In this document: positions 62,401-64,000 of the stretch, piece by piece
Layout of the letters: every line of letters begins with the position of its first letter
Numbering within the stretch: the first letter of the stretch is position 1
Position numbers and translations under genes: made by a program
From: Micrasema longulum
Lineage: Eukaryota; Arthropoda; Insecta; Trichoptera; Brachycentridae
Assembly: GCA_022494885.1 (NCBI GenBank)
Contig: JAGVSM010003932.1
Span: 86,570 to 150,569, forward strand
Direction: 5' to 3'
Length of the DNA stretch: 64,000 nucleotides
The notes under the pieces: generated by a model
Told to the model about the DNA's origin: nothing
What the model saw: only the letters and a program-made list of their open reading frames with translations
The model's database searches: none

Positions 62401-62697
62401 CTCGCAAATTAAAGTGTTTGACGTTGCAGTGCTAATACAGGTTTGGAGTTTTCTACACTTTTTTTCATTGTCTTATTTGATCAACTTTCATACCATGAAA
62501 TAGATTACTTAAAAGAAGAACTGCCGTCTTATAATTGTTTTTTAATTTATTTTTAGGATGATAGTGCAAACTACTTTTCAAACGACGAACGCATTGTGGA
62601 ATGTGAGGATCCCGAAGTTTTGAAATGGCTACAATCTAAAATAGAATCGGCGCTTATCTTAAATATGGAGGACAAGCACTGCCCAACAAATGTCTGA
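4943..62697 (+). CDS. Vps13: VPS13A/C-type bridge-like lipid transfer protein, 46 exons, 3,582 aa
   Basis: VPS13 proteins form rod-like channels that move bulk phospholipid between organelles at membrane contact sites. The frame was followed from ATG 4943 to TGA 62697. All 46 exons join in matching phase with no internal stop, summing to 10,749 nt. Visible landmarks are the N-terminal chorein motif (LNRFLGKYV), a VAB domain with asparagine-bearing repeats, the ATG2_C/DH-like GLDILGNPYG motif and a PH-like tail. The length sits between human VPS13A (3,174) and VPS13C (3,753). There is no UBA domain, so it is not VPS13D, and the N-terminus is unlike VPS13B. Exon coordinates are in the block entries below. 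The protein starts MFEG rather than the MVFE usual in VPS13A/C, so a second A/C-like insect paralogue is possible. Confidence 0.96.
7045..7230 (+). repeat. tRNA-derived SINE, family C
   Basis: The head is tRNA-like (GTCCCGTGG..., B box GAGGTTCAAATCCCGC) and ends CTATACCACAAC. The body (GAAAATGGCTTGAAAAATG) matches the copies at 43615-43800 and 59838-60010. It lies in Vps13 intron 4, sense orientation. Confidence 0.6.
7256..7530 (+). repeat. tRNA-derived SINE, family A
   Basis: The head has GGTGTAATGGTTAGCGCG and the B box GGTTCGATTCCCG. It is followed by the family body (GACTGATCATCTTACCTTC, AATGCAGTGCCCTATGCACC). It lies in intron 4. The family recurs in both orientations across the window. 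Confidence 0.7.
9941..14520 (+). CDS. Vps13: Vps13 exons 6-9: lipid-groove body (aa 401-667)
   Basis: Exons: 9941-10199, 11730-11860, 13025-13228, 14312-14520. The translated blocks (INFTLANSSLSLMNRGREV; SLEPVEVVYNE followed by HGISEIINFF) keep the alternating beta-strand pattern of the extended chorein repeats. The CSLEPVEVVYNE segment corresponds to the PVEVIYD motif of vertebrate A/C proteins. Introns are long (1,530, 1,164 and 1,083 bp) and contain LINE and MITE debris. Intron 5 (8478-9940) is AT-rich and has nothing recognisable. Confidence 0.93.
10670..11300 (+). pseudogene. LINE reverse-transcriptase C-terminal remnant
   Basis: The translation in shifting frames shows YKYLGCWLNDKWDHSQEIK, then VLFYGVDTWTLTQSTSKKIE, then RRMLKISWMDRVRND, then GRRRISWLKNLRDWF. 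This is the thumb and C-terminal region of a non-LTR retrotransposon ORF2. It carries a stop where Trp is expected and frameshifts. The 17-20 bp segment GTACTGAAGACCATAAAGAA is tandemly doubled at about 11019-11058. It lies in Vps13 intron 6. Confidence 0.75.
12113..12260 (+). repeat. family Y fragment
   Basis: The segment GGAAATCTAGGCATTTACAG, with the following CTTATAACC and GCTGGTTTAAG words, matches one arm of element Y at 682-1120. The downstream words 'GAATTTAGTATCTGC' and 'ATTTGGACAAACT' resemble the sequence right of Y at 1148-1185. It lies in Vps13 intron 7. Confidence 0.5.
12366..12803 (+). mobile_element. foldback element carrying a captured Vps13 exon 5 fragment
   Basis: Imperfect inverted repeats of about 80-100 bp bound this segment. 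The left arm (AAAACAACTTT at 12367, CTTCTTTATCAA at 12405, AATGAATTC at 12435) is mirrored on the right (GAATTCATT, TTGATAAAGAAG, AAAGTTGTTTT ending about 12803). Between them, 12458-12679 is a copy of Vps13 exon 5 (source 8253-8474), about 22 differences in 220 nt by my alignment. No obvious target-site duplication was found. The captured piece has the same orientation as the host gene. Confidence 0.65.
12458..12679 (+). pseudogene. decayed partial copy of Vps13 exon 5
   Basis: The copy can be read as VRPYMWQSIKCYWENYHRYK in one frame. A one-base deletion after the KYVYNAV codons shifts the frame, and a one-base insertion near the end creates AAAAATTAG. The donor GAAGTAAGT and the first 49 nt with the acceptor of exon 5 are missing, so it cannot be spliced as an exon. 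It lies in intron 7, 4.2 kb downstream of its source. Confidence 0.85.
13337..13690 (-). repeat. LINE 3' untranslated end
   Basis: It is about 85-90% alike to 44810-45110, for example CATACATCCAGTTAAAG and GAGAACATGTTACACAG-type words and TAATATAGTTGACCAATTC-type words. At 45110-45480 that sequence is attached to LINE ORF2 codons on the minus strand. This copy is 5'-truncated and lies in Vps13 intron 8. The rest of intron 8 has no recognisable feature. Confidence 0.6.
15780..16180 (-). pseudogene. LINE reverse-transcriptase fragment
   Basis: On the minus strand the frames give DLQEIVDKLQEKCAHLDIN, then PDQPLYNNGWRIEKVDSFKY and MGIHI, then NPLRNFWNNF. The VDSFKYMG-I motif is typical of the region after the catalytic palm in non-LTR reverse transcriptases. 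Stops interrupt it. It lies in Vps13 intron 9, antisense to the gene. Confidence 0.65.
16380..16880 (+). pseudogene. LINE ORF2 C-terminus and 3' end
   Basis: The peptide KQWYKLLAPKLYNFLSMDI matches the (G/A)PKLYN-LP consensus near the end of many LINE ORF2 proteins. The 3' segment GAACGTGCCTGTGGGCCAG recurs at 25329-25383. It ends near a TTAAATAAATAAAATAAA tail and lies in intron 9. Confidence 0.55.
17322..23228 (+). CDS. Vps13: Vps13 exons 10-16: groove body with candidate phospho-FFAT (aa 668-1041)
   Basis: Exons: 17322-17469, 18979-19115, 19892-20161, 21139-21326, 21434-21507, 22276-22437, 23086-23228. Exon 9 joins exon 10 through GTLNK-GGHVLVVDLGRVVV. Exon 13 encodes a polar, acidic stretch (LESDKSFVSVEQSDDDTE, aa 869-886) at the place where vertebrate VPS13A/C carry the FFAT motif that binds the ER protein VAP. 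Exon 13 must end at 21326 before a GC donor (GCAAGT), because the next GT donor puts a stop in frame. Intron 15 (22438-23085) shows nothing recognisable. Confidence 0.93.
17571..17950 (+). mobile_element. MITE family X copy
   Basis: Terminal inverted repeats AAGGAAGTTCAGTG at 17571 and a matching AAACTTCCTT at about 17941-17950 bound 380 bp with no coding capacity. Internal hallmarks are CTACGGGAAATTGGATATA and the CTAGTGACGTCGTGC segment. It lies in Vps13 intron 10. Relatives are at about 440-1316, 39338-39645 and 61780-62110. Confidence 0.65.
18360..18880. repeat. dispersed inverted pair in intron 10
   Basis: CGACAATTAGCCATATTG at 18422-18439 is perfectly complementary to CAATATGGCTAATTGTCG near 18834-18851, with weaker pairing around it. 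The 400 bp between holds no open frame. It may be an old TIR element. Confidence 0.4.
19330..19525 (+). repeat. dispersed repeat, copy 1 (intron 11)
   Basis: From CATTCAAATCTTTAATAAAC to CTTACTAAACATTCAAATG this is roughly 80-85% identical to 29335-29500 in intron 22 of the same gene, in the same orientation. I recognise neither a tRNA head nor LINE codons. Confidence 0.6.
20379..20754. mobile_element. long palindromic element with TA-flanked ends, intron 12
   Basis: The left end TATACAGGTGTTCTTTAAAC is mirrored at the right end (ending AAGAACACCCTGTATA). The arms pair for about 160 bp, including CCCTGTCACATCCGAAACCA and AACAAATGGTTGCTTACTTC, around a short GC-rich centre with GGGGAGGGGGGAG. 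TA flanks and ACAGG-type ends suggest a mariner/Tc1-derived MITE. Transcribed with Vps13, it would fold into a long hairpin. Confidence 0.7.
21327..21433 (+). promoter_or_regulatory. Vps13: GC-AG intron 13 of Vps13
   Basis: Exon 13 ends ATAG at 21326 and the intron begins GCAAGT. Joining 21326 to 21434 (after ATAG) restores FVIGEAVLHLSRS in frame. Using the nearby GT at 21331 gives a stop codon. GC donors are a known minor class, usually with an otherwise perfect consensus as here. Confidence 0.85.
21990..22256. mobile_element. palindromic MITE next to exon 15
   Basis: GGGGGTTAAATGCAAAACC at the left and the reverse complement of GGGTGTTAAATGCAAAAAG at the right bound arms of about 105 bp. 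CCACTGTCCATG and AAGACCAACAAAACCAG occur in both arms. The right end is only about 20 bp before the exon 15 acceptor (22275). Confidence 0.65.
23270..24070 (+). pseudogene. LINE reverse-transcriptase C-terminal fragment
   Basis: Frames give MLGFVLRNSRYMF, then TLYDTLVRSILEYCSIILDP, then LEIEKVQMRFLKNLHL, and near the end RSHELFCVPRGHMNVSLNSP and INRAIYLLN. This is the classic Jockey-type ORF2 tail. Frameshifts and stops show it is dead. It lies in Vps13 intron 16, sense. Confidence 0.75.
24431..30026 (+). CDS. Vps13: Vps13 exons 17-23: groove body (aa 1042-1448)
   Basis: Exons: 24431-24565, 25491-25662, 25745-25930, 27823-28015, 28829-29004, 29088-29316, 29897-30026. The product alternates short hydrophobic beta strands (SLKLYVGRLNIVLLYKSI; KLHISIEVHAPVFLLPQ) with polar loops, as expected of the hydrophobic groove lined by repeating beta-groove units. 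The APVFLLPQKS segment matches the conserved AP-(I/V)-(I/F)-(I/L)-(I/L)-P-Q motif of VPS13A/C. Splice phases are consistent throughout. No catalytic residues are expected, because the family acts as a passive conduit. Confidence 0.93.
24885..25070 (+). repeat. tRNA-derived SINE, family A
   Basis: Head words GCCTCATTGAATAGCGGTTG and GGGTTTTGATTCCCGGCAGG, followed by the family body GAAATATTGATTTTAAA and TCCTGGACTAGCACCTGATG. It lies in intron 17. A LINE tail fragment (GGAATGTACCTGTGGGCCAG) follows at 25329-25383. Confidence 0.6.
25985..26545 (-). pseudogene. LINE ORF2 C-terminus with 3' UTR
   Basis: The minus-strand translation reads IRHRRNIHILSLLHNILNNP, then SPVYLRELIQPLSQRNERTP, then FLASSFSVVAARL, a stop where the family Trp is expected, then NNLPANVRDFIYI. 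The RLWNNLP-type ending is diagnostic of non-LTR ORF2. The 3' UTR (26290 down to 25985) is the same as 2190-2473. It lies in Vps13 intron 19, antisense. Confidence 0.8.
26546..27822. other. rest of intron 19, no feature identified
   Basis: The segment 26640-27000 has a more balanced base composition than its surroundings and an 81-codon open frame, but no recognisable protein and no splice connection. It may be an old unidentified repeat. 27000-27822 is AT-rich intron. Confidence 0.4.
28335..28745 (+). repeat. two SINE family A units in tandem
   Basis: A complete head (CTCATGGTGTAGTATTTGCC, B box CAGGTTTGAATCCCG) with body is followed from about 28510 by a second B box (TGGGTTCAATTCCTGGCAG) and a second body ending ATGCAGTGACCTATGCACCA. 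It lies in intron 20. This is either a dimeric SINE or one inserted in the other's tail. Confidence 0.6.
29335..29500 (+). repeat. dispersed repeat, copy 2 (intron 22)
   Basis: Partner of 19330-19525. It runs from CATTCAAATCTTTAATAAAC to ACTTATTAAACATTCGACAC. It starts about 20 bp inside intron 22, close to the exon 22 donor. Same orientation as copy 1. Confidence 0.6.
30110..32339 (+). CDS. Vps13: Vps13 exons 24-28: late groove units (aa 1449-1911)
   Basis: Exons: 30110-30328, 30413-30612, 30711-30851, 30943-31305, 31876-32339. Four short introns make this the most compact part of the gene. Exon 26 encodes a loop poor in hydrophobics (aa about 1589-1635). Exon 27 resumes groove strands (FRKPEIMFFSD; ALLFRTEVLVDY) and exon 28 includes VFEITVHDWSKQMHSKWEF and NVYRPWEV, matching the family's PW-E strand before the linker. 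Confidence 0.93.
31329..31735 (-). mobile_element. truncated copy of the TTAA-flanked hairpin MITE
   Basis: It begins TTAACACTCTGAGG and then follows the reverse complement of 3657-4119 through CATTGGCCTTTATGGAGAGC and the first hairpin arm (CCCGGAGCCGTGTAAAC). The second arm and the far end are missing. It lies in Vps13 intron 27. Confidence 0.65.
32575..32790 (+). repeat. tRNA-derived SINE, family B, with poly(A)
   Basis: Head: GTGGTGTAGTGGTCAAGACG and B box GGGTTCGATTGCCGG. Body: TTTCTCAAGCCTGG and TTAGGCCTCCTGGCCTGTTG, ending in a 13-14 bp A run. A sister copy is at 56949-57098. It lies in intron 28. Confidence 0.7.
33090..33305 (-). repeat. tRNA-derived SINE, family D
   Basis: On the minus strand the head reads GCCGTGGCGCAGTTGGTTGG with the B box GGGTTCGATTCCCGC, strongly tRNA-like. 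A non-tRNA body follows, including AAAGAGGCTTAGCGGGTTAA. The body and the lack of a proper 3' acceptor half argue against a functional tRNA gene. It abuts a LINE fragment in intron 28. Confidence 0.6.
33300..33480 (-). pseudogene. LINE reverse-transcriptase palm fragment
   Basis: The minus strand reads SFADEIVILLNDST, a stop, then (after a frameshift) LLNLNATKIKYSSFS. FADE stands at the position of the catalytic F/Y-A-D-D box, and LNATKIKY matches the LN-KT-Y motif that follows it in LINE reverse transcriptases. It is broken by stops. It lies in intron 28, antisense. Confidence 0.65.
33836..35826 (+). CDS. Vps13: Vps13 exons 29-31: acidic Ser-rich linker plus strand (aa 1912-2217)
   Basis: Exons: 33836-34158, 34718-35142, 35655-35826. 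From about residue 1930 to 2080 the product is dominated by Ser, Glu, Asp and Asn (for example SESDSENEDGAM and DSSDGENSESDESSGAE) and should be disordered. It is followed by folded strand sequence (IYIMIDSRDILNITLTSQS). Family members also carry a variable loop before the VAB domain. The many SxxE/SDxE contexts are typical casein-kinase-2 targets, so regulation by phosphorylation is plausible but inferred. Confidence 0.92.
36673..53281 (+). CDS. Vps13: Vps13 exons 32-39: VAB adaptor-binding domain and following strands (aa 2218-3223)
   Basis: Exons: 36673-36964, 37381-37583, 37679-37815, 38321-38733, 39012-39218, 40753-41025, 51708-51982, 52064-53281. The VAB domain recruits VPS13 to target organelles through Pro-X-Pro adaptor motifs. 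Each of its repeats carries an invariant Asn. Candidates visible here are N2318 (IRNETSYAI), N2454 (TIHNRLPYA), N2557 (IINKTGLPL) and N2759 (RIDNLCEDI). Exon 39 is the longest (1,218 nt). It begins with a Ser/Pro/Lys linker and continues with GFGLSVC and ELSYVSLTDSPTKWE, another family hallmark. Exon 36 is unusually GC-rich. Intron 37 (41026-51707) contains the antisense nested gene. Confidence 0.94.
36985..37205 (+). pseudogene. decayed copy of the 58794-59310 LINE
   Basis: Words AATGTAAGGCTGAAACATGC, CATCGACAAAATTAAGA and CATGTAGAGCGAAAGAATGG align with the same order in 58960-59160. Deletions have destroyed the frame. It occupies most of Vps13 intron 32. Confidence 0.65.
39338..39645 (+). 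mobile_element. MITE family X copy
   Basis: The left end AGGAAAGTCAGCCTTACGGG and the right end CCACTGAACTTCCTT match the termini of 17571-17950, as does the internal GACGTCACTAGTTCTTCC. It lies in Vps13 intron 36. A family Y fragment follows at 39905-40010 (words CTAGGCATTTGCAAGGC and TTTACACATTGTTTAACATT). 40010-40752 has nothing clear. Confidence 0.6.
41427..41725. mobile_element. palindromic MITE at the 3' end of the nested gene
   Basis: ATGAAAATTGATATAT at the left is mirrored by ATATATCAATTTTCAT at the right, and GGGCCAATGTC by GACATTGGCCC. The arms span about 60 bp with about 180 bp between. It may supply the nested gene's polyadenylation signal. It lies in intron 37. Confidence 0.6.
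41627..41632 (-). terminator. possible polyadenylation signal of the nested gene
   Basis: The first AATAAA on the minus strand after the TGA at 41835 is about 200 nt downstream. It lies inside the palindromic repeat 41427-41725, so the signal may be supplied by that element. Confidence 0.35.
41835..43949 (-). CDS. nested gene exons 8-10: C-terminal part (aa 431-552)
   Basis: Exon 8 (43949-43821) is Lys/Ser-rich and ends LISSSYGAPLKS, a further YGAP module. Exon 9 (42945-42856) reads VTNIGLASQSSDIKSLRTLP and then DFKINFRNKK. Exon 10 (41984-41835) reads DISLSSKNVKKITDYMMIPK and ends SLIKE with TGA. The last two exons are less repetitive and have no motif I recognise. Splice sites are canonical for all three. 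Confidence 0.7.
41835..50929 (-). CDS. nested antisense gene: secreted His/Pro/Tyr-rich YGVP-motif protein, 10 exons, 552 aa
   Basis: The gene lies wholly inside Vps13 intron 37 on the opposite strand. Exons, 5' to 3': 50929-50588, 49892-49308, 49005-48934, 47590-47525, 46933-46862, 46211-46140, 44373-44293, 43949-43821, 42945-42856, 41984-41835 (stop TGA). All have GT-AG sites, all junctions are phase 0, and the sum is 1,659 nt. The product has an N-terminal signal peptide, no membrane segment after it, a His-rich tandem array and several PPSTSYGVP-like modules resembling the PSSSYGAP repeats of resilin and other insect cuticle proteins. A structural extracellular protein is the best guess. 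I do not recognise a named orthologue. Confidence 0.82.
42060..42720 (+). pseudogene. LINE ORF2 C-terminus and 3' UTR
   Basis: The plus-strand frame reads RQHLFPQNSNRHSQRRNQVL, then CKTTLEQRHANVFAPKLHNS. The FAPKLHNS tail is LINE-like. The 3' UTR contains GCCCATGCCTATGTGGAT-type words that recur at 50285-50350 (AGGCCATGCCTTTGTGGGAT). It lies between exons 9 and 10 of the nested gene. Confidence 0.5.
43000..43495 (-). repeat. SINE family A, multiple units
   Basis: On the minus strand this has two body units (GTGGTGCATAGGGCACTGCA at 43018 and the related segment at 43143) and a head with GGGTTCGATCCCCAGTAAGG at about 43428. It separates exons 8 and 9 of the nested gene. Confidence 0.6.
43615..43800 (+). 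repeat. tRNA-derived SINE, family C
   Basis: Head: GTGGTCCTGTGGCTAGTGTC and B box GTGGTTCGAATCCCACTCTA. Body: ATAGTGAGTTATTTACAAC. Close sister of 59838-60010. Its 3' end is about 20 bp from nested-gene exon 8. Confidence 0.65.
44293..46933 (-). CDS. nested gene exons 5-7: PPSTSYGVP module exons (aa 356-430)
   Basis: Exon 5 (46933-46862) contains KIKDTYIPPSTSYGVPIQH. Exon 6 (46211-46140) contains EIKNTYVPPSTSYGVPIAE. Exon 7 (44373-44293) contains KFPPSTSYGVPDDK. Exons 5 and 6 are equal in length (72 nt) and clearly duplicates. PS-S-YG-(V/A)-P motifs are typical of elastic or sclerotised insect cuticle proteins, where Tyr can be cross-linked. Each exon is phase 0-0, so copies can be skipped or repeated without breaking the frame. 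Confidence 0.8.
44670..45640. mobile_element. foldback element W enclosing a LINE fragment (minus strand)
   Basis: The left end GTTAATATAAGTTGTGTC is mirrored at the right (ACAACTCATGTTAGC). The right arm (45490-45600) matches the element at 56690-57205. The middle (about 44805-45480, minus strand) is a LINE end: SLTKSRSISDLSFLFKILNN, then SPYLLERISINCPVKSTRQ, with the 3' UTR also found at 13337-13690. It lies between nested-gene exons 6 and 7. Confidence 0.55.
46240..46775 (-). repeat. SINE family A, interrupted
   Basis: The body is at 46240-46430 (CTAATGGTGCGTAGGGCACT and GGTATCAGTCCAGGGACTAT). The head is at 46685-46775 (GGGTATTGAACCCGAGACC, GCACGGTAGGCAAATGCCC), with about 250 bp of unrelated sequence between. 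It lies between nested-gene exons 5 and 6. Confidence 0.55.
47160..47300 (-). repeat. SINE family A body fragment
   Basis: TTTCCCTATCCGCACCTAGT, then CAGTCTTACACTTCAGG and CATTGCAGTGTAGAACCACC match the family body. The head is missing. It lies between nested-gene exons 4 and 5. Confidence 0.5.
47525..49005 (-). CDS. nested gene exons 3 and 4: duplicated spacer exons (aa 310-355)
   Basis: Exon 3 (49005-48934) reads NPDTETDVKPTKELLAIADK and then QINQ. Exon 4 (47590-47525) reads EEKGDIKPNKGLIDIAEK and then HIEE. The shared pattern D-(V/I)-K-P-x-K-x-L-(L/I)-x-I-A-(D/E)-K shows that they arose by tandem exon duplication. Both are phase 0-0 and flanked by clean acceptors (TTAACAG, TGTCCAG). They lack the YGVP motif and look like charged helical spacers. 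A family Y fragment and a LINE end occupy the intron between them. Confidence 0.75.
48100..48715 (+). pseudogene. family Y fragment followed by a LINE ORF2 C-terminus
   Basis: 48100-48235 is a Y arm (GGCTGGTTTAAGTGGCCACT, TTACACACTGTGTAACATTC). From about 48232 the frame reads KIQKKFLRCLYMRECGYYPW, then EFLQGMLGYNGLETRRNVYL, then LLRSIVDNPEVMMSI, typical of a Jockey-like ORF2 tail, with frameshifts after it. It lies between nested-gene exons 3 and 4. Confidence 0.65.
49308..49892 (-). CDS. nested gene exon 2: His/Pro/Tyr tandem-repeat exon (aa 115-309)
   Basis: The acceptor TTAAAG|GAC sets the frame that reads DASESDDTYGGPHPS and then PYPPxE-type units. From about 49740 down to 49450 there are nine units of roughly 11 residues. 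Eight match (K/E)EHHHEPYPPA with small changes, the last four being almost identical, and one is degenerate (EPCSAA). The exon ends SSPPKSLYGVPEH, a YGVP module. Two other frames are also open across the array because the 33-bp unit lacks stops. Only this frame joins both neighbours in phase and gives a coherent composition. Confidence 0.82.
49893..50587. other. intron 1 of the nested gene
   Basis: AT-rich intron. 50285-50350 matches part of the LINE 3' UTR at 42595-42720. Nothing else is recognisable. Confidence 0.5.
50588..50929 (-). CDS. nested gene exon 1: signal peptide and propeptide (aa 1-114)
   Basis: The frame opens MYTGTFLVIQIILLIYSDAG, a hydrophobic core of about 12 residues with a plausible cleavage after SDAG. 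Near residues 68-71 it reads SRKKRGF, a basic RKKR cluster of the kind cut by furin-type convertases. The acidic C-terminal part (SSEDSEYIYSPPESQ) leads into the Pro-rich region. The donor CAA|GTAAGT is strong. The start ATG at 50929 is the first in frame after an upstream non-coding stretch. Confidence 0.82.
50995..51002 (-). promoter_or_regulatory. possible TATA box of the nested gene
   Basis: TATTTAAG on the minus strand lies 66 nt upstream of the ATG at 50929. That would place transcription start about 35 nt before the ATG. No clear arthropod initiator is visible, so this is tentative. Confidence 0.25.
51604..51620 (+). repeat. (GA)n microsatellite
   Basis: About eight consecutive GA dinucleotides lie 87 bp upstream of Vps13 exon 38. 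Confidence 0.8.
53402..54161 (+). CDS. Vps13: Vps13 exons 40-42: ATG2_C/DH-like region (aa 3224-3385)
   Basis: Exons: 53402-53597, 53742-53916, 54048-54161. The motif GLDILGNPYG (aa about 3262-3271), then FFYEPF, then FGHSVGGVA and GVALGLSGIIMKPFFG, is the highly conserved C-terminal helical block shared with ATG2 proteins. In the family it binds lipid droplets or mitochondria through amphipathic helices. Exon 42 ends in phase 1 at 54161 and joins exon 43 across 6.8 kb of repeat-rich intron. Confidence 0.94.
54660..56390. repeat. unclassified repeat remnants in intron 42
   Basis: The left phrase CGAGCTGAACCCGGCAATGC and the right phrase GTCCAGTAGTCATTCAGTCC with a terminal TATATATATAGATA resemble the two ends of a non-coding element common in arthropod genomes. 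The 1.7 kb between has no coding capacity. Only the terminal phrases support this. Confidence 0.3.
56690..57205. mobile_element. foldback element W with a SINE B inserted
   Basis: GTTAACATAAGTTGTGT at the left is mirrored by ACACAACTTATGTTAAC at the right. The arms pair loosely for about 130 bp. The right arm is split by a SINE B (56949-57098) with head GATGTAGTGGTTAAGACGC, B box GGGTTCGATTCCAG and body TTAGGCCTCTTGGCCTGTTG. It lies in Vps13 intron 42. Confidence 0.6.
57840..58440 (-). pseudogene. LINE ORF2 C-terminus and 3' end
   Basis: The minus strand reads TGRKLFNNLPQNLCQEINYG and then TFQDK before a stop, the (G)xKLFN-LP ending of LINE ORF2. The poly(T) at 57838-57846 would be its poly(A) tail. 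It lies in intron 42, antisense. Confidence 0.6.
58794..59310 (+). mobile_element. young 5'-truncated LINE with open ORF2 tail and (TTAG)n tail
   Basis: An open frame of about 160 codons ends TGA at 59286. It reads LMYGSEAWSWKKRDESRLNA, then RRMCGKTMYDRCPN, then RWFGHVERMNDERTAKKIYD, then SGCRSRGRPRKTW, then SILSAYPSGEMA. This is the well-known C-terminal stretch of insect non-LTR ORF2 proteins. About five TTAG repeats follow. 25-bp direct repeats with three mismatches flank it (58769-58793 and 59311-59335). It lies in Vps13 intron 42, sense. The microsatellite tail suggests an RTE-like clade, but that is not proven. Confidence 0.8.
59838..60010 (+). repeat. tRNA-derived SINE, family C
   Basis: Head: GTTGTGATCCCGTGGCTAG and B box GTGGTTCGAATCCCACTCTA, ending CCACAAC. 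Body: GAGTTATTTACAACTCATTG. It is the best-preserved of the three family C copies. Confidence 0.65.
60540..60770 (+). pseudogene. LINE ORF2 C-terminal fragment
   Basis: The plus strand reads TRQGQSRSINQRMKLYNKLP and then DKTK before a stop. KLYNKLPD matches the LINE ending. A short TAAATAAATTTCAAATAAA tail follows. It lies in intron 42 just upstream of exon 43. Confidence 0.5.
61011..62697 (+). CDS. Vps13: Vps13 exons 43-46: end of DH-like block and PH-like domain (aa 3386-3582)
   Basis: Exons: 61011-61189, 61511-61656, 62211-62337, 62557-62697. Exon 43 follows the family pattern of spaced glycines (GGRNECVEGVVRGCGGHLSA) expected after KPFFG, but it is GC-rich and divergent: the usual GKGLVG and RPTGG sites read GGHLSA and RGTGG. 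Exons 44-46 give GRGHFVDTDLYIAHAAL, ARVILLLTLQQIFLIRTG, WTLRMDDVIGVPTI and the terminal helix VLKWLQSKIESALIL, a PH-like fold. The protein ends ...KHCPTNV. Confidence 0.93.
61780..62110 (-). mobile_element. MITE family X copy
   Basis: The right end CCAATTTCCCGCAGGGCTGA mirrors the CTACGGGAAATTGG end of the other copies, and TCCGATTGGTCCGTTG and GAACTAGTGACATCG match internal parts. It lies in Vps13 intron 44. The left boundary is approximate. Confidence 0.5.
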
Positions 62698-62778
62698 TTT
62701 ATTCACAAAAATACAAAATAACAATTATGTTTTGAATTATCATTTTACAAAAAGTAACAGTACGAATAATTGATAAAT

Positions 62779-62784
62779 AATAAA
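62779..62784 (+). terminator. Vps13: Vps13 polyadenylation signal
   Basis: AATAAA lies 82 nt after the TGA at 62695-62697, and it is the first canonical signal after the stop. Cleavage would be expected about 10-30 nt further on. Confidence 0.55.
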
Positions 62785-64000
62785 AATATAAGATAATTTT
62801 ATTTTAGGAAAAATATGGTTTTGATTAGATTGAACGTGAGAAAAAATATCAACACAATACATATTAAAGTAACATTATCAAAAATCACTTAACAGCATGC
62901 ATCATATGCACAAATCTTCGATTAGTTTTGTTTCATTACTTTGATATTTTTTATTGAAGGATATTTAAGCCATTTTTCTACGCCAAAGCATTTATAAAAA
63001 AAATAATTCTATCCTTGTTAAAAAAAATATACATTTTAATCGTCTGATTAACTATTTCTTTATAAAATTTAAAACCAAATTGGATATCAGTATTATTATT
63101 CTTAGTCAAGTATAGAATATCCCTTTGGACTGAATGCTCACAAATATACGCCATAATAAAACTCAGAAGGGTAAATTGATATAAATATGTACATTTTCAA
63201 TTGAAAAACTCTGAAATGATTTAAATGTGTTTAATTTTATTTTGACTCTAAATTACCTAAGTTGAACACAGCTTCTGAAGCTTAAACAAAACATCACAAA
63301 ACGTATTTAAAAATAATTATTTTTTTCAAATAAAAAAAACATTGATTGTGAAATTTACTGATGAAATTAGAATATCGTTTTACTCTGTTTTAAAGATACA
63401 TTTTTCTAGCGCGTTTTTTTCACTAATTTTAGACAATTAATTTTTATCAAGATTTTCATAATTATAATTTTTTGGTGCCTTCTGCTATTTTAACAATCAC
63501 CTGGTTCTTAGTCTGAATTTTAACTTCTTCTCAGAACCCAAAGAGATCGTCTGACTTTTATAAGTCCAGTTTTGGATTAATGGAGGAAAATAATATACGT
63601 ATTAAGGAATCTGAATTTCAACTAATAAAATTAAGAAATTACTATTATGCGTGTGCCTATTAAGCTTATTTTAAAGTACTCTATGGCAAAGAAATATGCA
63701 TGAGATTTTCAATGTTTTTAATAATTTCATAACTTTTAATGTCAATCGGATTTTCTTCAAATAAAAACACACTAATCAAATATGAAATAAATGAGTCCAG
63801 TTCAAAAATTGTAGTTTCACTCTACATATTGAATTCTTCTTCTAAAGGTAAAGTGCAAAATATTAATTACCTGAGAATTTTAGGAAACAATGGAAATATT
63901 TACAAGGTATATCCTGAAAGTAATTTCCGTTTGACAGGTTAAAGAAAACAAGTAAATATTCAGAAAAGAAATATTGTGAAAAAAATTTTAGATCTTGAAT
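62785..64000. other. downstream flank, no gene seen
   Basis: AT-rich sequence after the Vps13 polyadenylation signal. A 67-codon open frame at 63739-63942 has no recognisable motif, no splice context and the composition of its surroundings. I see nothing functional here. Confidence 0.5.

Noticed and set aside
1..64000. CRISPR arrays, prokaryotic operons or riboswitches
   Set aside because: The spliced genes, SINEs and LINEs show nuclear animal DNA. No regularly spaced direct repeats of the CRISPR kind were seen.

Overview
The window is AT-rich arthropod (very probably insect) nuclear DNA. It has one huge multi-exon gene, short conserved exons with GT-AG introns, tRNA-headed SINEs, many 5'-truncated LINE ends and many small inverted-repeat (foldback/MITE-like) elements. 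I see no bacterial, organellar or CRISPR features. The species cannot be fixed from the sequence.

Nearly the whole window is a single plus-strand gene for a VPS13-family bridge-like lipid transfer protein of the VPS13A/C type. I could follow one uninterrupted reading frame from ATG 4943 to TGA 62697 through 46 exons. Every splice phase matches, giving a predicted 3,582 residues. The protein reads as: N-terminal chorein domain, a long lipid-groove (extended chorein) body, an acidic Ser-rich linker, the VAB adaptor-binding domain, the ATG2_C/DH-like region and a C-terminal PH-like domain. One intron (13) uses a GC-AG splice pair. Exons 36 and 43 are strikingly GC-rich against the AT-rich background.

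Intron 37 (41026-51707, 10.7 kb) holds a second gene on the opposite strand. It is a ten-exon, 552-residue predicted secreted protein with a signal peptide, a possible RKKR processing site, nine tandem His-Pro-Tyr units (HHHEPYPPAKE type) and several resilin-like PPSTSYGVP modules. All its introns are phase 0, and two pairs of its exons are tandem duplicates. It looks like a cuticle or extracellular-matrix protein.

The remaining sequence is mobile-element debris. The most unusual piece is at 12366-12803 in intron 7. There a roughly 90%-identical, frameshifted copy of Vps13 exon 5 lies between long imperfect inverted repeats, as if a foldback transposon had captured a host exon and landed back in the same gene. 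Other notable elements are two TTAA-flanked, piggyBac-like MITEs (one with a near-perfect internal hairpin), several long intronic palindromes, nested insertions with recognisable target-site duplications, and one LINE family whose copies end in different microsatellite tails.

The first 4.9 kb and the last 1.3 kb contain no gene that I can support.
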